64,000 nt of DNA from Lunularia cruciata (lineage: Eukaryota; Streptophyta; Marchantiopsida; Lunulariales; Lunulariaceae). The stretch covers positions 84,586,218-84,650,217 of the forward strand of contig OX419755.1 in the NCBI GenBank assembly GCA_948567375.1. The letters run 5' to 3'. The first letter of the stretch is position 1; each line of letters starts with the position of its first letter. Under the pieces are notes generated by a model. It was not told where the DNA came from. It made no database searches and saw only the letters and a list, made by a program, of their open reading frames with translations. Both the position numbers and the translations under genes were made by a program. Below are positions 1 through 10,158 of this stretch, one piece after another.

Positions 1-282
1 AGAGGCACAGCTACAGAAATACTACCACCTACAGAAATACTACCACCTTCATCAGCTAGTTCTCAAGATTAGTGATCGAGATAATCTTTCAACTTATGGA
101 TAAACTATCCATGAGAGTTAGATTAATATGCACTCAAGGATTTGATGTTGCTATAGAAATCTTGGAGCAACCTGGACCTGTTGTGTTCCCTAGAGTGGAT
201 TATTCTCAAATGGTGTTAGTCATGTATATACTCTATTAATTATAGAGTGAGAGAAAAGAAAAAAAATTGAGAGAAAAGAAAG
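1..282 (+). other. G1 untranslated leader / start of gag region
   Basis: No ORF is recognisable. It holds a short direct repeat at the very start (two copies of a phrase reading ctacagaaatactaccacct) and an A/G-rich stretch just before the gag ATG at 283. It probably belongs to the leader of G1 because it is continuous with the gag frame. Confidence 0.4.
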
Positions 283-738
283 ATGGGGAAACTTCCGGTT
301 TTCTTTGGCAAGGATGGAGAGGATGTGGAGGCCTTTGTGACAGACTTCAAGAAAGCTTGCATAGGAAATAATGAGAGGAGGAAGAATGAGTGGGCCTCAT
401 TATTACCAAATTTCTTTGAGGATACAACACTTACATGGTATGAGTCAGAATACCAAAAGAGAGAAAGGAGAGATGGGGAAAAAGAGTCTTGGGAGAGTTT
501 GACTTCATTACCCATTGAGAACTTTCTCCCAAATGAGAGTGATGAGAGATTCATGATTGAGGTTACCTTTCTCAAACAAGGAGATGGAGAGAAAGTGAGA
601 GTCTATGTGGAAAGAGTAGAAAAGTTAGAGTCCAGATTTTGCATAATGTTGAGGAAGAGTGGGGATGATGTGGAGATTACTATAATTGGCATAGGGGCTG
701 TGATCACCAAGAATTTTTTAGGGGGGAGGGGAGATTAG
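283..738 (+). pseudogene. G1 gag, N-terminal part
   Basis: A 151-residue frame starts at an ATG preceded by an A-rich leader. It reads like a retrotransposon gag (capsid) domain: an early FFGKDGEDVEAF phrase, then the TLTWYE phrase typical of gag domains where a Trp-Tyr pair precedes a run of charged helices, then FLKQGDGEKVRVYVERVEKL. The frame ends at 736-738 in a G-rich stretch (ttaggggggaggggag), probably a slippage frameshift, because gag-like sequence continues in another frame from 758. It would have formed the virus-like particle. It is not functional as it stands. Confidence 0.75.
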
Positions 739-757
739 ACCACAAATTAGAAGCAAG

Positions 758-1879
758 GTGAGATATGAGAAACCTTCTTCCAAGGTTGAAGCTATCAAGA
801 TTACAATTTGTATGGAGGAGAGTTTGGAAAGGGATGAGAGTGATTTGGCATTGAAGGAGGTTGTGCATCCTCCTCAAGGCTACAAGTATGGTGGAACTTC
901 TGATACTTTGGTGTCAAGGGTAGCACCACAAGTTGTAGTTGCTCCAGTTATTGCACCTCCATTAAAGGATCCACTTCAAACTATCACAGAACAACTTGTA
1001 GATCTCAAGATCAATGTTGTGCAACTATGGGAGAAGAGAGAGGTGGATCAGAATGTAGGAAGAGGGCCTAGGAGTCATGGAAACTATCCATATAGAGGAG
1101 GCCAACCAGCCAAAAATTTCAATGATAGAAATTGTTTTGGTTGTGGAGGAAGAGGCCATATCCAAAGGAATTGCCCAAATTCCACTTACAATGGAGGAAG
1201 GGATTATGAGGGAGCTAATAGAGGGAAAGAGGGAGGTAGTGAAATCCAAGTGGCTCCTAATCCAAAGAAAGGTAAGGTGATAGCATCCATAGATGTGGTT
1301 GAGAGCAAGTATGAGAAGAGAGAGTGCTCAAACTCCAAGAGTCTTAATTTGGAGCTTTTGGCACAAGAGAAGAAGAGAGCTCATTTTGTAGAGGATGTTT
1401 GCTCTTCTCAAGGATTTACTCCAAGCAAGGATACTCCTATGTCTACTAGGAGTACTCGCACATCAAAAGCCTCAACAACAAAGACTCCAAGGAAGAAGTT
1501 GGGAATGGAGGATTACTTGATTTCAAAGCAACAATGGAACTACAATGTGTTGGAGGATGTTGGTAGTCACAAGGCTAACATCACAGAGGGCCAATTGATT
1601 GCTTTGAACCATACCTTGAGAAAAGAGCTTAGAGGTGGTTTGAGTTCTACAAGGAGCACAAGGAAGAAGAAGGTAAAAGCTCCAATATCAATGGGGGTGG
1701 TGGATGCCAAGCCAACACCATGGGAGACTTGTGAATATGTTTCCAAGATTGATGTGAGAGTGAATGGTCACAACATCAAGGATGCACTTGTTGATGGAGG
1801 ATCAGCAATGAATGCCATGTCAGAAAGGTTGATGAAGAAGTTGGGTATGATACCCTCAAGAATAATCAATATAATATAA
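758..1879 (+). pseudogene. G1 gag C-terminus with zinc knuckle, and start of protease
   Basis: This is a continuation of the polyprotein; the first codon is GTG, so it is not a true start. A CCHC zinc knuckle (C-x2-C-x4-H-x4-C, CFGCGGRGHIQRNC) lies at 1133-1174 and would bind the RNA genome. The middle is rich in Lys, Arg, Ser and Thr (linker). Near the end is the retropepsin active-site region ALVDGGSAMNAM, with Asp at 1792-1794; it is D-G-G rather than the usual D-S/T-G. The frame ends just before the inverted duplication at 1878-1941, which interrupts the protease. Confidence 0.8.
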
Positions 1880-1941
1880 CTTGTTGCTTGTTTGCTATGC
1901 TCACCACATTTGTGGTGAGCATGGCAAACAAGCAACAAGTT
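1878..1941. repeat. 64-nt near-perfect palindrome inside the G1 protease
   Basis: The two 32-nt arms are reverse complements apart from the centre and one T/C difference, which would be a G-U pair in RNA. The right arm reads in the protease frame (MANKQQV followed by PIGVMDKVV after a stop). The left arm does not fit the protein, so the left arm looks like an inserted reverse-complement copy of the right arm. Confidence 0.9.
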
Positions 1942-2486
1942 TGACCAATAGGGGTGATGGATAAGGTGGTAGTTTCAGTTATGGGAATTAAAATCTCATG
2001 ACTTTCCAAGTCTTGAAGGATTCAAGCTATGACTTACTTCTTGGGAGGCCATGGTTGAGAGAAGCACGCACAATGGATAGATGGCACAAAAGGTACCTGA
2101 GGATTGGGCCATCAAACCATAGAGTCACAGTTGTTGTGACCAACACCACCAACACTCCACATTTAGATACACCATCTTCTGTTTATTGGGAATCAGATTT
2201 TGAAGAAGGAGCTTTAGGTGTGCACATAAGCATGGAGGAGGAGACTTCCATAGAGGTGGGTGAATCTGAATTGGATTCAGATGTGTATCCCTTGTGTGTT
2301 ATGGATTTTTCACCTAAGCCAGAGGTTTTGAAGGACCCAAATAAATCACCATTGACACTTGAAGAGGTAGAGAGAAGGTTAGCTACCCTCAAGTATGGCC
2401 CAAATATTACCAAGGAGGAGAAGGTGAGATTTGAGGAGATTTTCCGCAAGTTCATCCATGTGTTGCTTTCAGTTACAAGGATTTGA
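1942..2486 (+). pseudogene. G1 protease C-terminus and linker to RT
   Basis: The frame resumes after the palindrome. The protease-end phrase SYDLLLGRPWLREA (the hydrophobic LLxGRPWL element of retropepsins) is clear near 2028-2070. It is followed by an acidic linker with FSPKPEVL and by the TLEEVERRLATL helix that often precedes plant gypsy RT domains. A stop at 2484-2486 ends the frame shortly before the RT. Confidence 0.75.
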
Positions 2487-2999
2487 AGGAAGTCACCTTG
2501 GAGGAGCACAAGATAGAGGTGGAGTCACATGCAAGACCAATCCGCCAAAAGCAACATTGCATTAGCCCACCAATATCTTTGGTTGTGAAGGAGGAGATTG
2601 ATAAACTCAAGGAGGCCGGATTTATCTTTGAGGTGGAGAATTCAGAATGAGTGTCTCCAATTGTCATTGTGAAGAAAAAGAATAGCAAGCTCCGGGTATG
2701 TATGGATTACAAGAAGCTCAATGTTGTTACGAAGAAGGACTATTACCCATTGCCATTCATTGATGAAATCTTGGAGGAGGTTGCAGGTCATGAGAGGTTT
2801 AGTTTTGGAGATGGTTATAGTGGATATAACCAAATCAAGATTGCACCAAAGCATCAACAACTCACCACATTCACCACACTTTGGAGAACTTACACTTTCA
2901 AGGTCATGCCGTTTGGGCTTTGCAATGCTCCAGCCACATTCCAATGGTTCATGAACAAGGTATTTGAACCTTTCATTGGGAAATTTGTGAGAGACTTCA
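2487..2999 (+). pseudogene. G1 reverse transcriptase, N-terminal half
   Basis: RT fingers and palm: SPIVIVKKKNSKLRVCMDYK (the VCMDYKKLN motif), then YYPLPFIDEILEEVAGH, GYSGYNQIKIAP (the first catalytic-region motif, here FGDGYSGYNQ instead of the usual FLDGYSGYNQ) and MPFGLCNAPATFQ. The frame runs into FIGKFVRDF and is cut at 2999 by solo LTR S1. After S1 it continues as IDDF at 4968-4980, so the YxDD-box equivalent was split by the insertion. An in-frame TGA lies just before SPIVIV at 2648-2650. Confidence 0.9.
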
Positions 3000-3377
3000 T
3001 GTGGTACCCACATTTTTCATTTTGGACGAGTTTTGAAGAAGAAGTGCCTTGCTGAAACCAAATTGAAACCAAATGGAGAAGAATGAGAGGAAATTTGTAT
3101 TTTGATCAAGCCCAAGGAAGTCGACTTGGTGTCAGATGAAGACGGACTCAGCCAGGATTGAAAGAGGGCAGACCCAAAGGAGGAATGGAGGTTACAGGTC
3201 GAGATTCTTGCGGGGGCTATATCTCAATGTTCACAAGTCCAAATCAAGCGTGCTATATTTAGTTGGAAGCGTCTAGTTTAGGACTTTCCATTGCCACCAA
3301 AATCGCAAAGTTTGGAGGTTTGTAGAAGAAGTTACAAGTATTTGAAGTTTCAAGAGTAACTGTACAAAGTAGTTTAG

Positions 3378-3545
3378 TGTCATCAGACTTCGGACTTGAG
3401 ACTTCAGATTTCGGTCTTTGGACTTTGGACTTGAGACATCGGACTTTGGTCTTTGGACTTCGGACTTTGAACATGAGACATCAAACATTGGACTTTGGAC
3501 TTCGAAATTTGGATTCAGACTTTGGACTTCGGACTCCAGGTTTAC
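3378..3545 (+). repeat. Degenerate minisatellite in S1 (ggacttNgg units)
   Basis: About a dozen imperfect units built from the hexamers ggactt and tggact or cggact (for example ttcggactttggacttgag) run through this stretch. It translates in one frame into repeated FGLxTLDLRHRTL-like phrases, but this is a by-product of the repeat. None of the other LTR copies in the window has this array at this point, so it grew within S1 or its sublineage. Confidence 0.75.
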
Positions 3546-3831
3546 ACAACTTTGGGTTAGAAGCTTCTTTGCCTCAAGTCAAAGATGACTATATCTGAGA
3601 TAGTCAGACCTCAGAGTGCAACAAAGATGACTTTGGGAATCTTGCCAGAGGCATGAGAGAGAGTTAGGATAGAGAAAGAATAGATAGTTAGGATACCCAT
3701 GACTTCAATTTCAGTTCCGATTGAAGATGGAACAGGAATTGAAGGAGAAGTAGCAGTAGTGAATAAACCCGAAGTGCAAGATCAGATTGTAAGTTTCTTC
3801 GGGTCAGTAACATGAGTGATTAGGGGAAAGT

Positions 3832-4173
3832 GTGTTACAAATTGAAGGCGTAGATAGTGTACCCATGCTTTCAATTACAATTTGTGATGAGGATACAATA
3901 GAATTAGCAAAGGAATTGATTGTAATTAGACCCAATGTTGCAAAAGTAAGAATTCAGGTGTCATCGGACTTGGTATTTGACACATTAGAGAAGAGTGGGT
4001 CAGGAGATAAAGAAGTAGATGGAGTAACCCTGAGCTCAATTGTAGTTCCTAGTGTAGAAGTGGTAGAATTTGTGAAGGAATTAGTAGAATTAGCTATACT
4101 CGAAGAAGGAGAAGTAATAAGAAGATCATCGGGTTTGGAAGCCGATGATGAGGTAGACATTGGATTGGGATAA
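3832..4173 (+). pseudogene. S1 fragment of LTR ORF-b, C-terminal end
   Basis: This 113-residue frame matches the end of the LTR-borne coiled-coil protein seen in elements A and C. It has the block DTLEKSGSGDKE, then a Val/Glu-rich stretch, then the tail SSGLEADDEVDIG immediately before the stop. The same tail (GL-x-A-x-x-E-V-D-I-G) ends ORF-b in all the other LTR copies here. The N-terminal coiled coil is missing. No independent function is claimed for the fragment. Confidence 0.7.
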
Positions 4174-4293
4174 GTATCAATTTTGAGATAGGAAGAAGCA
4201 GATATGAAGAGATAGATTGTCAATTGGGATCTACAAGTAGGAAAAGATGTTAGGAAGCTGTGCATAGGTAGGAAGGACAGCCGTTTGATTCAA

Positions 4294-4300
4294 TATTTAA
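4294..4300 (+). promoter_or_regulatory. TATTTAA box of S1 (presumed genomic-RNA promoter)
   Basis: TATTTAAGGGGAGCATT sits after the ORF-b stop and before the R/U5 region. The same box with the same downstream context (TATTTAA then GAGTGGCATT or GGAGCATT) occurs in the other LTR copies that retain this region. Position relative to the LTR end (about 670 bp) fits a U3/R boundary. Confidence 0.6.
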
Positions 4301-4969
4301 GGGGAGCATTCACAGTACAATATTATTCAGTATTCATATTTCTGAAGACAGATAAAGCAAAGTGTTGTTCTCAGTACTCGTCGCTTAAGCTTAATTCCGA
4401 TTGTCAATTTTGTGTTTGTGAGTGTGTGGAGAATTCCAAAGAGCAAATCAGTGTGTCTGTGGATGTTGGAATCTGCAACCTTGATCTTCATTTTGTGTGT
4501 TTGATCCTGAGTGAAGTGCATCGGAGTAATGCCTTGACAGATCTGAGAGGAATTGTAGTGTTGGTAGTATTATGTATTTGTGAATGCAGCACGAAGTTGA
4601 TGTGAAGCAATTTCGATCAAGGAAGTTGTGCCTTCAGTGGAGGGGTGGAACACAATTCTGAGGCGAAATCGTTCTTCACAGTGAAGTGCCGTCTTTGGGA
4701 GAATCTGAATCATCACACTCAAGAGTTGTTTGGACAGAATTTGCTATGATGTGATTATGTGTGTATTCGTGACAAGTTGTCAAGATTGTGAGCTTGTTAC
4801 TCTCTTCTGGGTGTAGTTTCTACTTGAGAGATTGAAGAAGCCATCAAGAAGAACTGCAATTGTGACTTTTGACTTCGTATTTGACCAATTCTGGATAATA
4901 TCTCTACGGGAACAAACTTTACTTACCCGATTACTGCAAAAGTGATATTTGTTGGGTTGTCACACTTCA

Positions 4970-5470
4970 TTGATGACTTTGTGTCTATGGGAGCAAGGAG
5001 GAGCACTTTGAGCACCTAATCAAGGTCTTGCCTCATCCAAGCAATGCTTGGATGAGGCAAATGCATCACTCAACCCAGAGGAGTGCATTTTTTGATGTAA
5101 AGAAGGTCTACTTTTAGGGCACATCATCTCCAAGGATGGAATAGCAGTTGATCCTGAGAAGGAGAGGAAAATCTTAGACCTTCCATTGCCATCAAGCTTG
5201 AAAAAGTTACACCAATTCTTGGGGATGGTTGGATACTATAGGAGGTTCATCTTCTCATTTTCCAACAAAGCTTATGCATTGACCATCTACATGAAGAAGG
5301 GTGTAGATTACATGGTGATTTTGGAGGACAAGGAGGCTCTCAAAGCTTTTGAGGAGCTCAAGCAATCCCTTGTTGTAGCTCCAATTCTTGCTAAACCTGA
5401 TTGGAGTAAGCCTTTCATCCTCTACACTAATACTTCTAATGTAGCTATAGGATGCACCGTAGTCAATTAG
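4970..5470 (+). pseudogene. G1 reverse transcriptase, C-terminal half
   Basis: The frame continues from 2999 with I-D-D-F (catalytic aspartates), then EHFEHLIKVL in a shifted frame. The palindrome at 5028-5060 interrupts. After it the protein resumes as LDEANASLNPEECIF, VYFLGHIISKDGIAVDPEK and, from 5186, LHQFLGMVGYYRRFI (RT thumb and connection motif), followed by the start of RNase H (KPFILYTNTSNVAIGC, where the usual catalytic Asp of YTDAS is Asn). Several stops make it non-functional. Confidence 0.88.
5028..5060. repeat. 33-nt perfect palindrome inside the G1 RT
   Basis: TTGCCTCATCCAAGCA, one base, then TGCTTGGATGAGGCAA. The right arm encodes the native residues CLDEA, and the left arm is out of place in the protein. 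It therefore has the same structure as the palindrome at 1878-1941: a reverse-complement copy inserted directly upstream of its template. Confidence 0.9.
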
Positions 5471-6495
5471 ACCAAGATGGGTATGATCATCCAATAGCTT
5501 ATGGTAGTAGGCAGATGGTTTCAACAGAAAAAAACTACTCTATCACAAAGAAAGAAGGGTTGGTAGTGATCTTTGGTCTCAAGAAGTTTAGACACTACTT
5601 GATTGGAGGGAAAGCCCCCATTGTCACGGATCACAGAGATTTGAAGTACATCTTCAACAAGCCTAATGTTGAAGGGAGACTAGCAAAGTGGATGATACTC
5701 TTGTTTGAGTATGAATACACCATTGAGGATAAGCCAGGAAAGAAACATGCAAATGCTGATTTGTTATCTAGAGCATATGATCATGATGGAGATGAGCCAG
5801 TGGATGATTCCTTCCCAGATGAAGAGCTCATGACAATCTTAGTCACTCTAGAGGTTCCAATGGAGTACAAGGAGATTGTGGATGTTGTGACAAGATGTAA
5901 CTATCTAGAAGGGATGCATGCTAGGGAAAGGAAGGCTTTTGCAGCAAGATCTAGACCTTACACAATGGTGGAGGATATACTTTTTCACCAAGGAGCAGAT
6001 GGTCTACTTCAAAGAGAAGTGGGTAAGGAAGAGTCTATCCTACTTATAAAGGGGTTTCATGAAGGTTTAGTGTGTGGAGGACACTTTGCAAGAAAGGTGA
6101 CTGCTTTCAAGATTCTAGATGCAAGTTACTATTGGAGAGGGATTTTCAAGGATTATCTTGATTATTACAAAACTTGTCATGTTTGTCAAGCTTTTGCTAG
6201 AAAGTCTACATCCACTCTACCACTTAGATCAATTCTATTGCTAGGACCTTTTGAGAAGTGGGGAATTGATTTTGTAGGTCCTCTTGATAGAACCCCAAGG
6301 AACAATTGGTATATTGTGGTAGTTACTGATTATCTTACCAAGTGGGTTGAGGCTAGACCATTGAGTGACAAGAATGAAGATGAAGTTGGTAGATTTCTTT
6401 ATGAACGCATTATCACTAGGTTTGGATGCCCTTTGGAGTTGGTTTTTGATAGAGGAGGAGAGTTTACAAGAAGCATTACTACAGCCATGCTATGA
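5452..6495 (+). pseudogene. G1 RNase H and integrase (N-terminal zinc domain and most of the core)
   Basis: RNase H signs are HPIAYGSRQM, NYSITKKEGL (catalytic Glu region), VTDHRDLKYI and KHANADLLSR. The integrase zinc domain reads HEGLVCGGHFARK through CHVCQ (HHCC). The core begins WGIDFVGPLDRTP (first catalytic Asp) and reaches VFDRGGEF (second Asp). The frame ends at a stop at 6493-6495 but the integrase continues immediately. It would have cut RNA in RNA-DNA hybrids and joined cDNA to the genome. Confidence 0.9.
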
Positions 6496-7131
6496 CATTT
6501 CTCTATCATACATAGAGTAACTACATCCTATAAGCCAAATTCCAATGGCTTGGCAAAGAGAACCAATCAGACCTTGTGCATGATGTTGGCCAAAGATGCA
6601 GAAATGGAGGGGGCTAAACATCATTGGGACAAGAGGATTCATGCAGTTTTGTGGGAGTATAGAAAAACCATGAAGACTTCCACCAGGTATCCTCTTTTTC
6701 AATTGGTATGTGGTATTGAATCTACCTTACATATTCACTTTGATCTTCCTACCTTCCAAAGCATTCATAAGAGATTGAAGAAAGCACAAGGAGGTGATGC
6801 AGAGAAGTCAAGGAAGGAACAACTCATGGAGTTGAAAGAGGCAAGAGCACTTGTTATGGTTTGAGTGGAGCAAGCCCAAAGGAAACAAAAGGAGAGCTAT
6901 GAAAAGAGGCAAGGCAAGAAGAAGGTGGAGCCTTTCAAAGAAGGTGATTGGGTAATGTTGTTTGATTCTATTGGATTCAAGAGAGTGCAAAAGAAGTTTT
7001 TGTCTAAGTACTTTGGACCTTTCATAGTGGAGAAGGTGTGGGGCAATTACACCTATGATCTCAAGGCATTGGGAGGAAGACACTTTAATAAGATTAACCA
7101 TGATAAGTTGAAGATGTACCATAGAAGGTAG
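6496..7131 (+). pseudogene. G1 integrase core end and C-terminal domain
   Basis: It continues from the previous frame after TGA. The core motif NGLAKRTNQT at about 6544-6570 carries Lys (AAG, 6556-6558) where the catalytic Glu (NGLAERTNQ) belongs, so this integrase would be inactive even without stops. Then come WEYRKTMKTSTRYPLFQLVCG, a charged helix, a stop at 6862-6864, and the C-terminal SH3-like part (FKEGDWVMLFDS, KYFGPFIVEKV, NKINHDKLKMYH). No chromodomain is visible after it. Confidence 0.88.
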
Positions 7132-7179
7132 AGAGACCTTCACTTTGAGGACAAAGTGAAAACTTAGTCCGGGGGTAAA

Positions 7180-7822
7180 TGTAACACTCATTTGTGCATG
7201 TGTGTGGTATTGTGATATTTGGCTTGGTATTACAAGTACTTGAGAGATATTATTTATATAGAGATAAATGATGGTTCTACATTAGTCATGATTAGCTAAA
7301 GTTAGTCATAGCTAAGATAGAGAGGACTTTACTTTAGAGGAAGTGGAAAAGATGAGCACCACTATTTTGGATTCTAGTGTGTTGACTTGGTATTATTCCT
7401 AAGTGTTAGGTTTTGAGGAAAGAGTTGAGAACTCTTAGGCCTGCAAGCCTTTTTGTTTTGGATTCTTATATAGTCCAAGGATAGTCTATCTGAAGGAACT
7501 CTTGACTTAGTGGTTGGGTCAAGATAAGATCATATGCTATTGGAATATGCCCCTGTGAATGGATATTCCTTTCTACTTTTTGACTTTACTTGACTTTTAG
7601 TCTAGTAACTTGAGTTACTACAACAATTAGTAACTTTGGTACGTAACTATTTCACAAGTATATAAACAAGGGGTGAGGAGGTACTCATCATCCTTTCATT
7701 TGCAACTATCTCTCTCTCATTGAGTTCTCTAGTGAGCAATATCTTGAGTCTTGGAGTGCTAGCCTTGGAGGAGTATGATGGAGTTGGGGTTCCTTGCCTT
7801 CTTAGTCCATGGTGCGCTACCA
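7180..7822 (+). mobile_element. G1 3' LTR with preceding polypurine tract
   Basis: A purine run ccgggggtaaa (7169-7179) follows the end of pol. The LTR starts TGTAACACTC and I place its end at ...GCTACCA (7822). A TATA box (GTATATAAACAAGG, near 7659) gives a U3/R boundary and a U5 of roughly 130 nt. There is no coding potential. What follows (agccatcagagcttcatcc) looks somewhat like a tRNA-Met-type primer-binding site, so the same LTR could also have served as a 5' LTR. The 3' edge is uncertain by several bases. Confidence 0.7.
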
Positions 7823-8189
7823 TAATAGCCATCAGAGCTTCATCCTGAGTCAGAGATAGGCTAGCTCACAATCCCATAGGTATTGGCACTTGGTGGTGCT
7901 TAGTTGGTGTTGGCATTTGGTGGTGAGGTACTTGCTATTGCGACCAGCAGTTGCAATTTGTGGTTCCGATTTGCGGTTGTAGTTGCGGTGACTTTGTCAC
8001 CATGGAGTTTGTTGGGAATTCTAGAGGAGTTAGCCGTGTAGTACATAGTGGGTTTACTTGGAGTGGTGCTCAATATCAGCTTGTATCTCAGGTCCCAATG
8101 AGGGAGGAGATTGACTCTAAGTTGGAGTTTGACACAAAAGTTGATTCAATTGAGTGCACTTGGTGTGTCCGCACTGTTGTTGTGGGACA
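7823..8189 (+). other. G2 leader or gag N-terminus, not resolved
   Basis: An 81-residue frame (7951-8196) is open but I recognise no domain in it. The first bases contain atcagagctt, similar to the start of tRNA-Met-type primer-binding sites. A G/T-rich low-complexity stretch follows (ttggtggtgcttagttggtg). It is continuous with recognisable gag from about 8190. Confidence 0.35.
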
Positions 8190-9260
8190 TGGATGAGATT
8201 TATGGGGCCTCCAAAGGCCTTAGGCATTACTTTGGTACAATGGGTACCATTGAGTTGGATGACTTCATCTAGGAGTTTGATAGTTGGTGTGATCTGCATC
8301 AGATGGGGAACTCGACTATGTTTACGTCCTTCATGGCATGGAAGGGGTTGTTTTAGCATCTGAAGGGTCTGCCGATGGATGACTACCATGAGTTCAAGAG
8401 AGCTCATTTGGAGGAGATTGAGTTATAGAGATAGTATTGGTCTCTAAACTATGTCTCCATCGCTTCAGGTTTGGTGGCTAGGAGTTGATCCGTTGTACCT
8501 ACGAGTTCTAGCTCAAGTAGTGTTGGTAGAGCTAGGGGAGGTACACTAGCTGGAGATAGTACTACTACGAGTGGAGGTACCATTACAAGAGGTGGTGTGG
8601 TACCAGGGTTTAATCCCATGGTGGAGTTCTTCTTGTGTTTGAGGTAGAACTACCAAGGAGTGCGGACTGACAAGCTGAGGAGCTTGTAGCAGTTCTTGCA
8701 AAAGGTTGGAGAGAGCGTATGTGAGGCATATACTTGCATGAGGTGGCTCATCAGTTTCACTCAAGGAGTTATTGAGGCCCAAGTAGTCCAATTTTGGTAT
8801 GGGATATTGGACAAGGAGTTACGACGTAGAGTTCATGATACTATGTTGTTACAAGCTACTTCGCCTACTTTGGTAGTGGTCTTTGGTTTGCTGATCATCT
8901 TGAGCTCAACATGGTGGAGGGTGGTGACATTTGGATTTGGTAGAGAGACCTCATCCACAGCTATAACTTCTTCTAGAGTGCACCAGAGTGCACCACACCC
9001 AATTGGTTTTTGAGGACAAGGTAGAAAACCTAGATCCTATGGAGTGAGTGGAGGGCCTAGTGGAGTTAGACCCTTACCTTCAATTTTGGGTCAGCAACAG
9101 CTAGTGAGTGATGGTGTTGCTTGTTGGACTTGTGGTGGACCTCACCATTGGAGAGAGTGTACTCAAGGCAATGGACTTGATACCTTGGGTGCATCACAGC
9201 CAACATAAAGGCAGTGTGAGCATTGCCATAGATTTGGTCACACAAGTGACTAGTGTTTTG
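8190..9260 (+). pseudogene. G2 gag with two CCHC zinc knuckles
   Basis: Gag-like phrases are YFGTMGTIELDDFI, EFDSWCDLHQMGNS, KGLPMDDYHEFKRAHL and, after a Ser/Gly-rich linker, VRTDKLRSL and ILDKELRRRVHD. Stops fall where Gln is expected (FI-stop-EFDSW, R-stop-YWSL), each TAG. Zinc knuckle one is CWTCGGPHHWREC (9123-9160, one residue short of the canonical spacing) and knuckle two is C-x2-C-x4-H-x4-C at 9215-9256 with a TAG inside. The protein would have packaged the element RNA. Confidence 0.78.
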
Positions 9261-10158
9261 ACCTACACCTAGAGTTACTGAGTGGTAGGGCTGCTATATC
9301 ATGTAGTAGAGGAGCTCAAGTTCATGGAAGATGAGGTGGTAGAGGATCTACACCTAGTAGGAGTGCAGTACCTGCCCTTACTTCTGATACATCTATGGCT
9401 ACTCGGATTGAGTAGTTGGAGTAGAGATTGGCTAGTATGGCCATTGCTCAAAAGAGATCAGATTCGGGTGTTGAGGCTTCCACCTCATATGCTAGTGACA
9501 GAGATGTGCGGACTGGACTTCATGTGCGGAGTAGCATAGGTGGATGCATCTGCAGTAGTGACTAGGAGTGCAGTACGTGCTCAAGAGCCTAGAGGAGCAT
9601 CAGTGGAGTTGGACCCATAGAGAGGAGAGGTTGGGAGATAGGTCAGAGTTCCCCAGTCTTTCATGCTATCTGAGGCATTGTAGACGACATCCATGGTTCC
9701 TAGATGTCCCAGTGCAAGTGTGGTAGGTGGTGATGGAGTACATGAAGGACTACCTACTAGTCAACCACTTGCTATTACACAGACTAAGTCTAGCATGATG
9801 TTGGAGGTGGCTCAGCTTATTATGCGGCGTCCTTTGCTTTTGGCCAATGACATGTTTACATTAGAAGTTGACCCAGCCCTAGTGTTCCGATTGGCTGCCA
9901 TGCTATGTGAGAGTAGGGATAATGCGGTTCCTACTACTAGAGCAAAGGTGGTTGGTAGTGGAGCTGACTTGGTTGAGGAGCATGGGATCCATTAAGCAAC
10001 CAATGGTTTATGGCAGGCAGCAATGGCTAGACTAGAGGAGTTGCCAGCTAGACCGGCCTTTAAGAGAGCACGGTTCACATCTGGTGTTGTCCTATTGGAT
10101 CACCAGAAGAGGATTTTCCGTTTGGTCGGACCTTCAGGGAAGGTCTATACACCACAAA
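9261..10158 (+). pseudogene. G2 gag-protease linker
   Basis: An open stretch (9693-9995, 100 codons) carries RCPSASVVGGDGVHEG and MTFTLEVDPA-like phrases of low complexity, followed by a second frame from 10023 (FKRARFTSGVVLLDHQ, then RLVGPSGKVYTPQ) that leads straight into the protease active site. I do not recognise an extra domain. The polyprotein probably ran through here in one frame before decay. Confidence 0.5.

Larger units (their letters stand above)
3000..4964 (+). mobile_element. Solo LTR S1 of the A/C family, inserted in G1 RT
   Basis: It begins TGTGGTACCCACATTTTT and ends with the family terminus GGGTTGTCACA. The pentamer CTTCA occurs at 2995-2999 and again at 4965-4969, which is the target duplication. 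No internal domain is present, so it is a solo LTR left by LTR-LTR recombination. At 1965 bp it is about half the full LTR length: nearly all of ORF-a and the front of ORF-b are missing, replaced in part by the tandem repeat at 3378-3545. The TATTTAA box (4294-4300), the R region and U5 are kept. Confidence 0.93.
1..7822 (+). mobile_element. Element G1: decayed Ty3/gypsy retrotransposon, 5' LTR outside window
   Basis: Pieces run in the order gag (283), zinc knuckle and protease start (758-1879), linker (to 2486), RT (2487-2999 and 4970-5470), RNase H and integrase (5452-7131), polypurine tract (7169-7179) and a 3' LTR (7180-7822). That is the Ty3/gypsy order. No chromodomain follows the integrase, so a non-chromovirus lineage is likely. 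The RT is split by solo LTR S1, and two inverted micro-duplications and several stops break the frame. The 5' LTR and primer-binding site must lie left of position 1. Assignment to a named lineage would need a phylogeny of the RT. Confidence 0.9.

Noticed and set aside
3378-3545. CRISPR-like array
   Set aside because: Units are short, imperfect and contiguous with no unique spacers, and the context is a plant LTR.
6865-7131. Chromodomain after the G1 integrase
   Set aside because: The region has the GDWVMLFDS and KYFGPF elements of the integrase C-terminal domain and ends without the aromatic pattern of a chromodomain.
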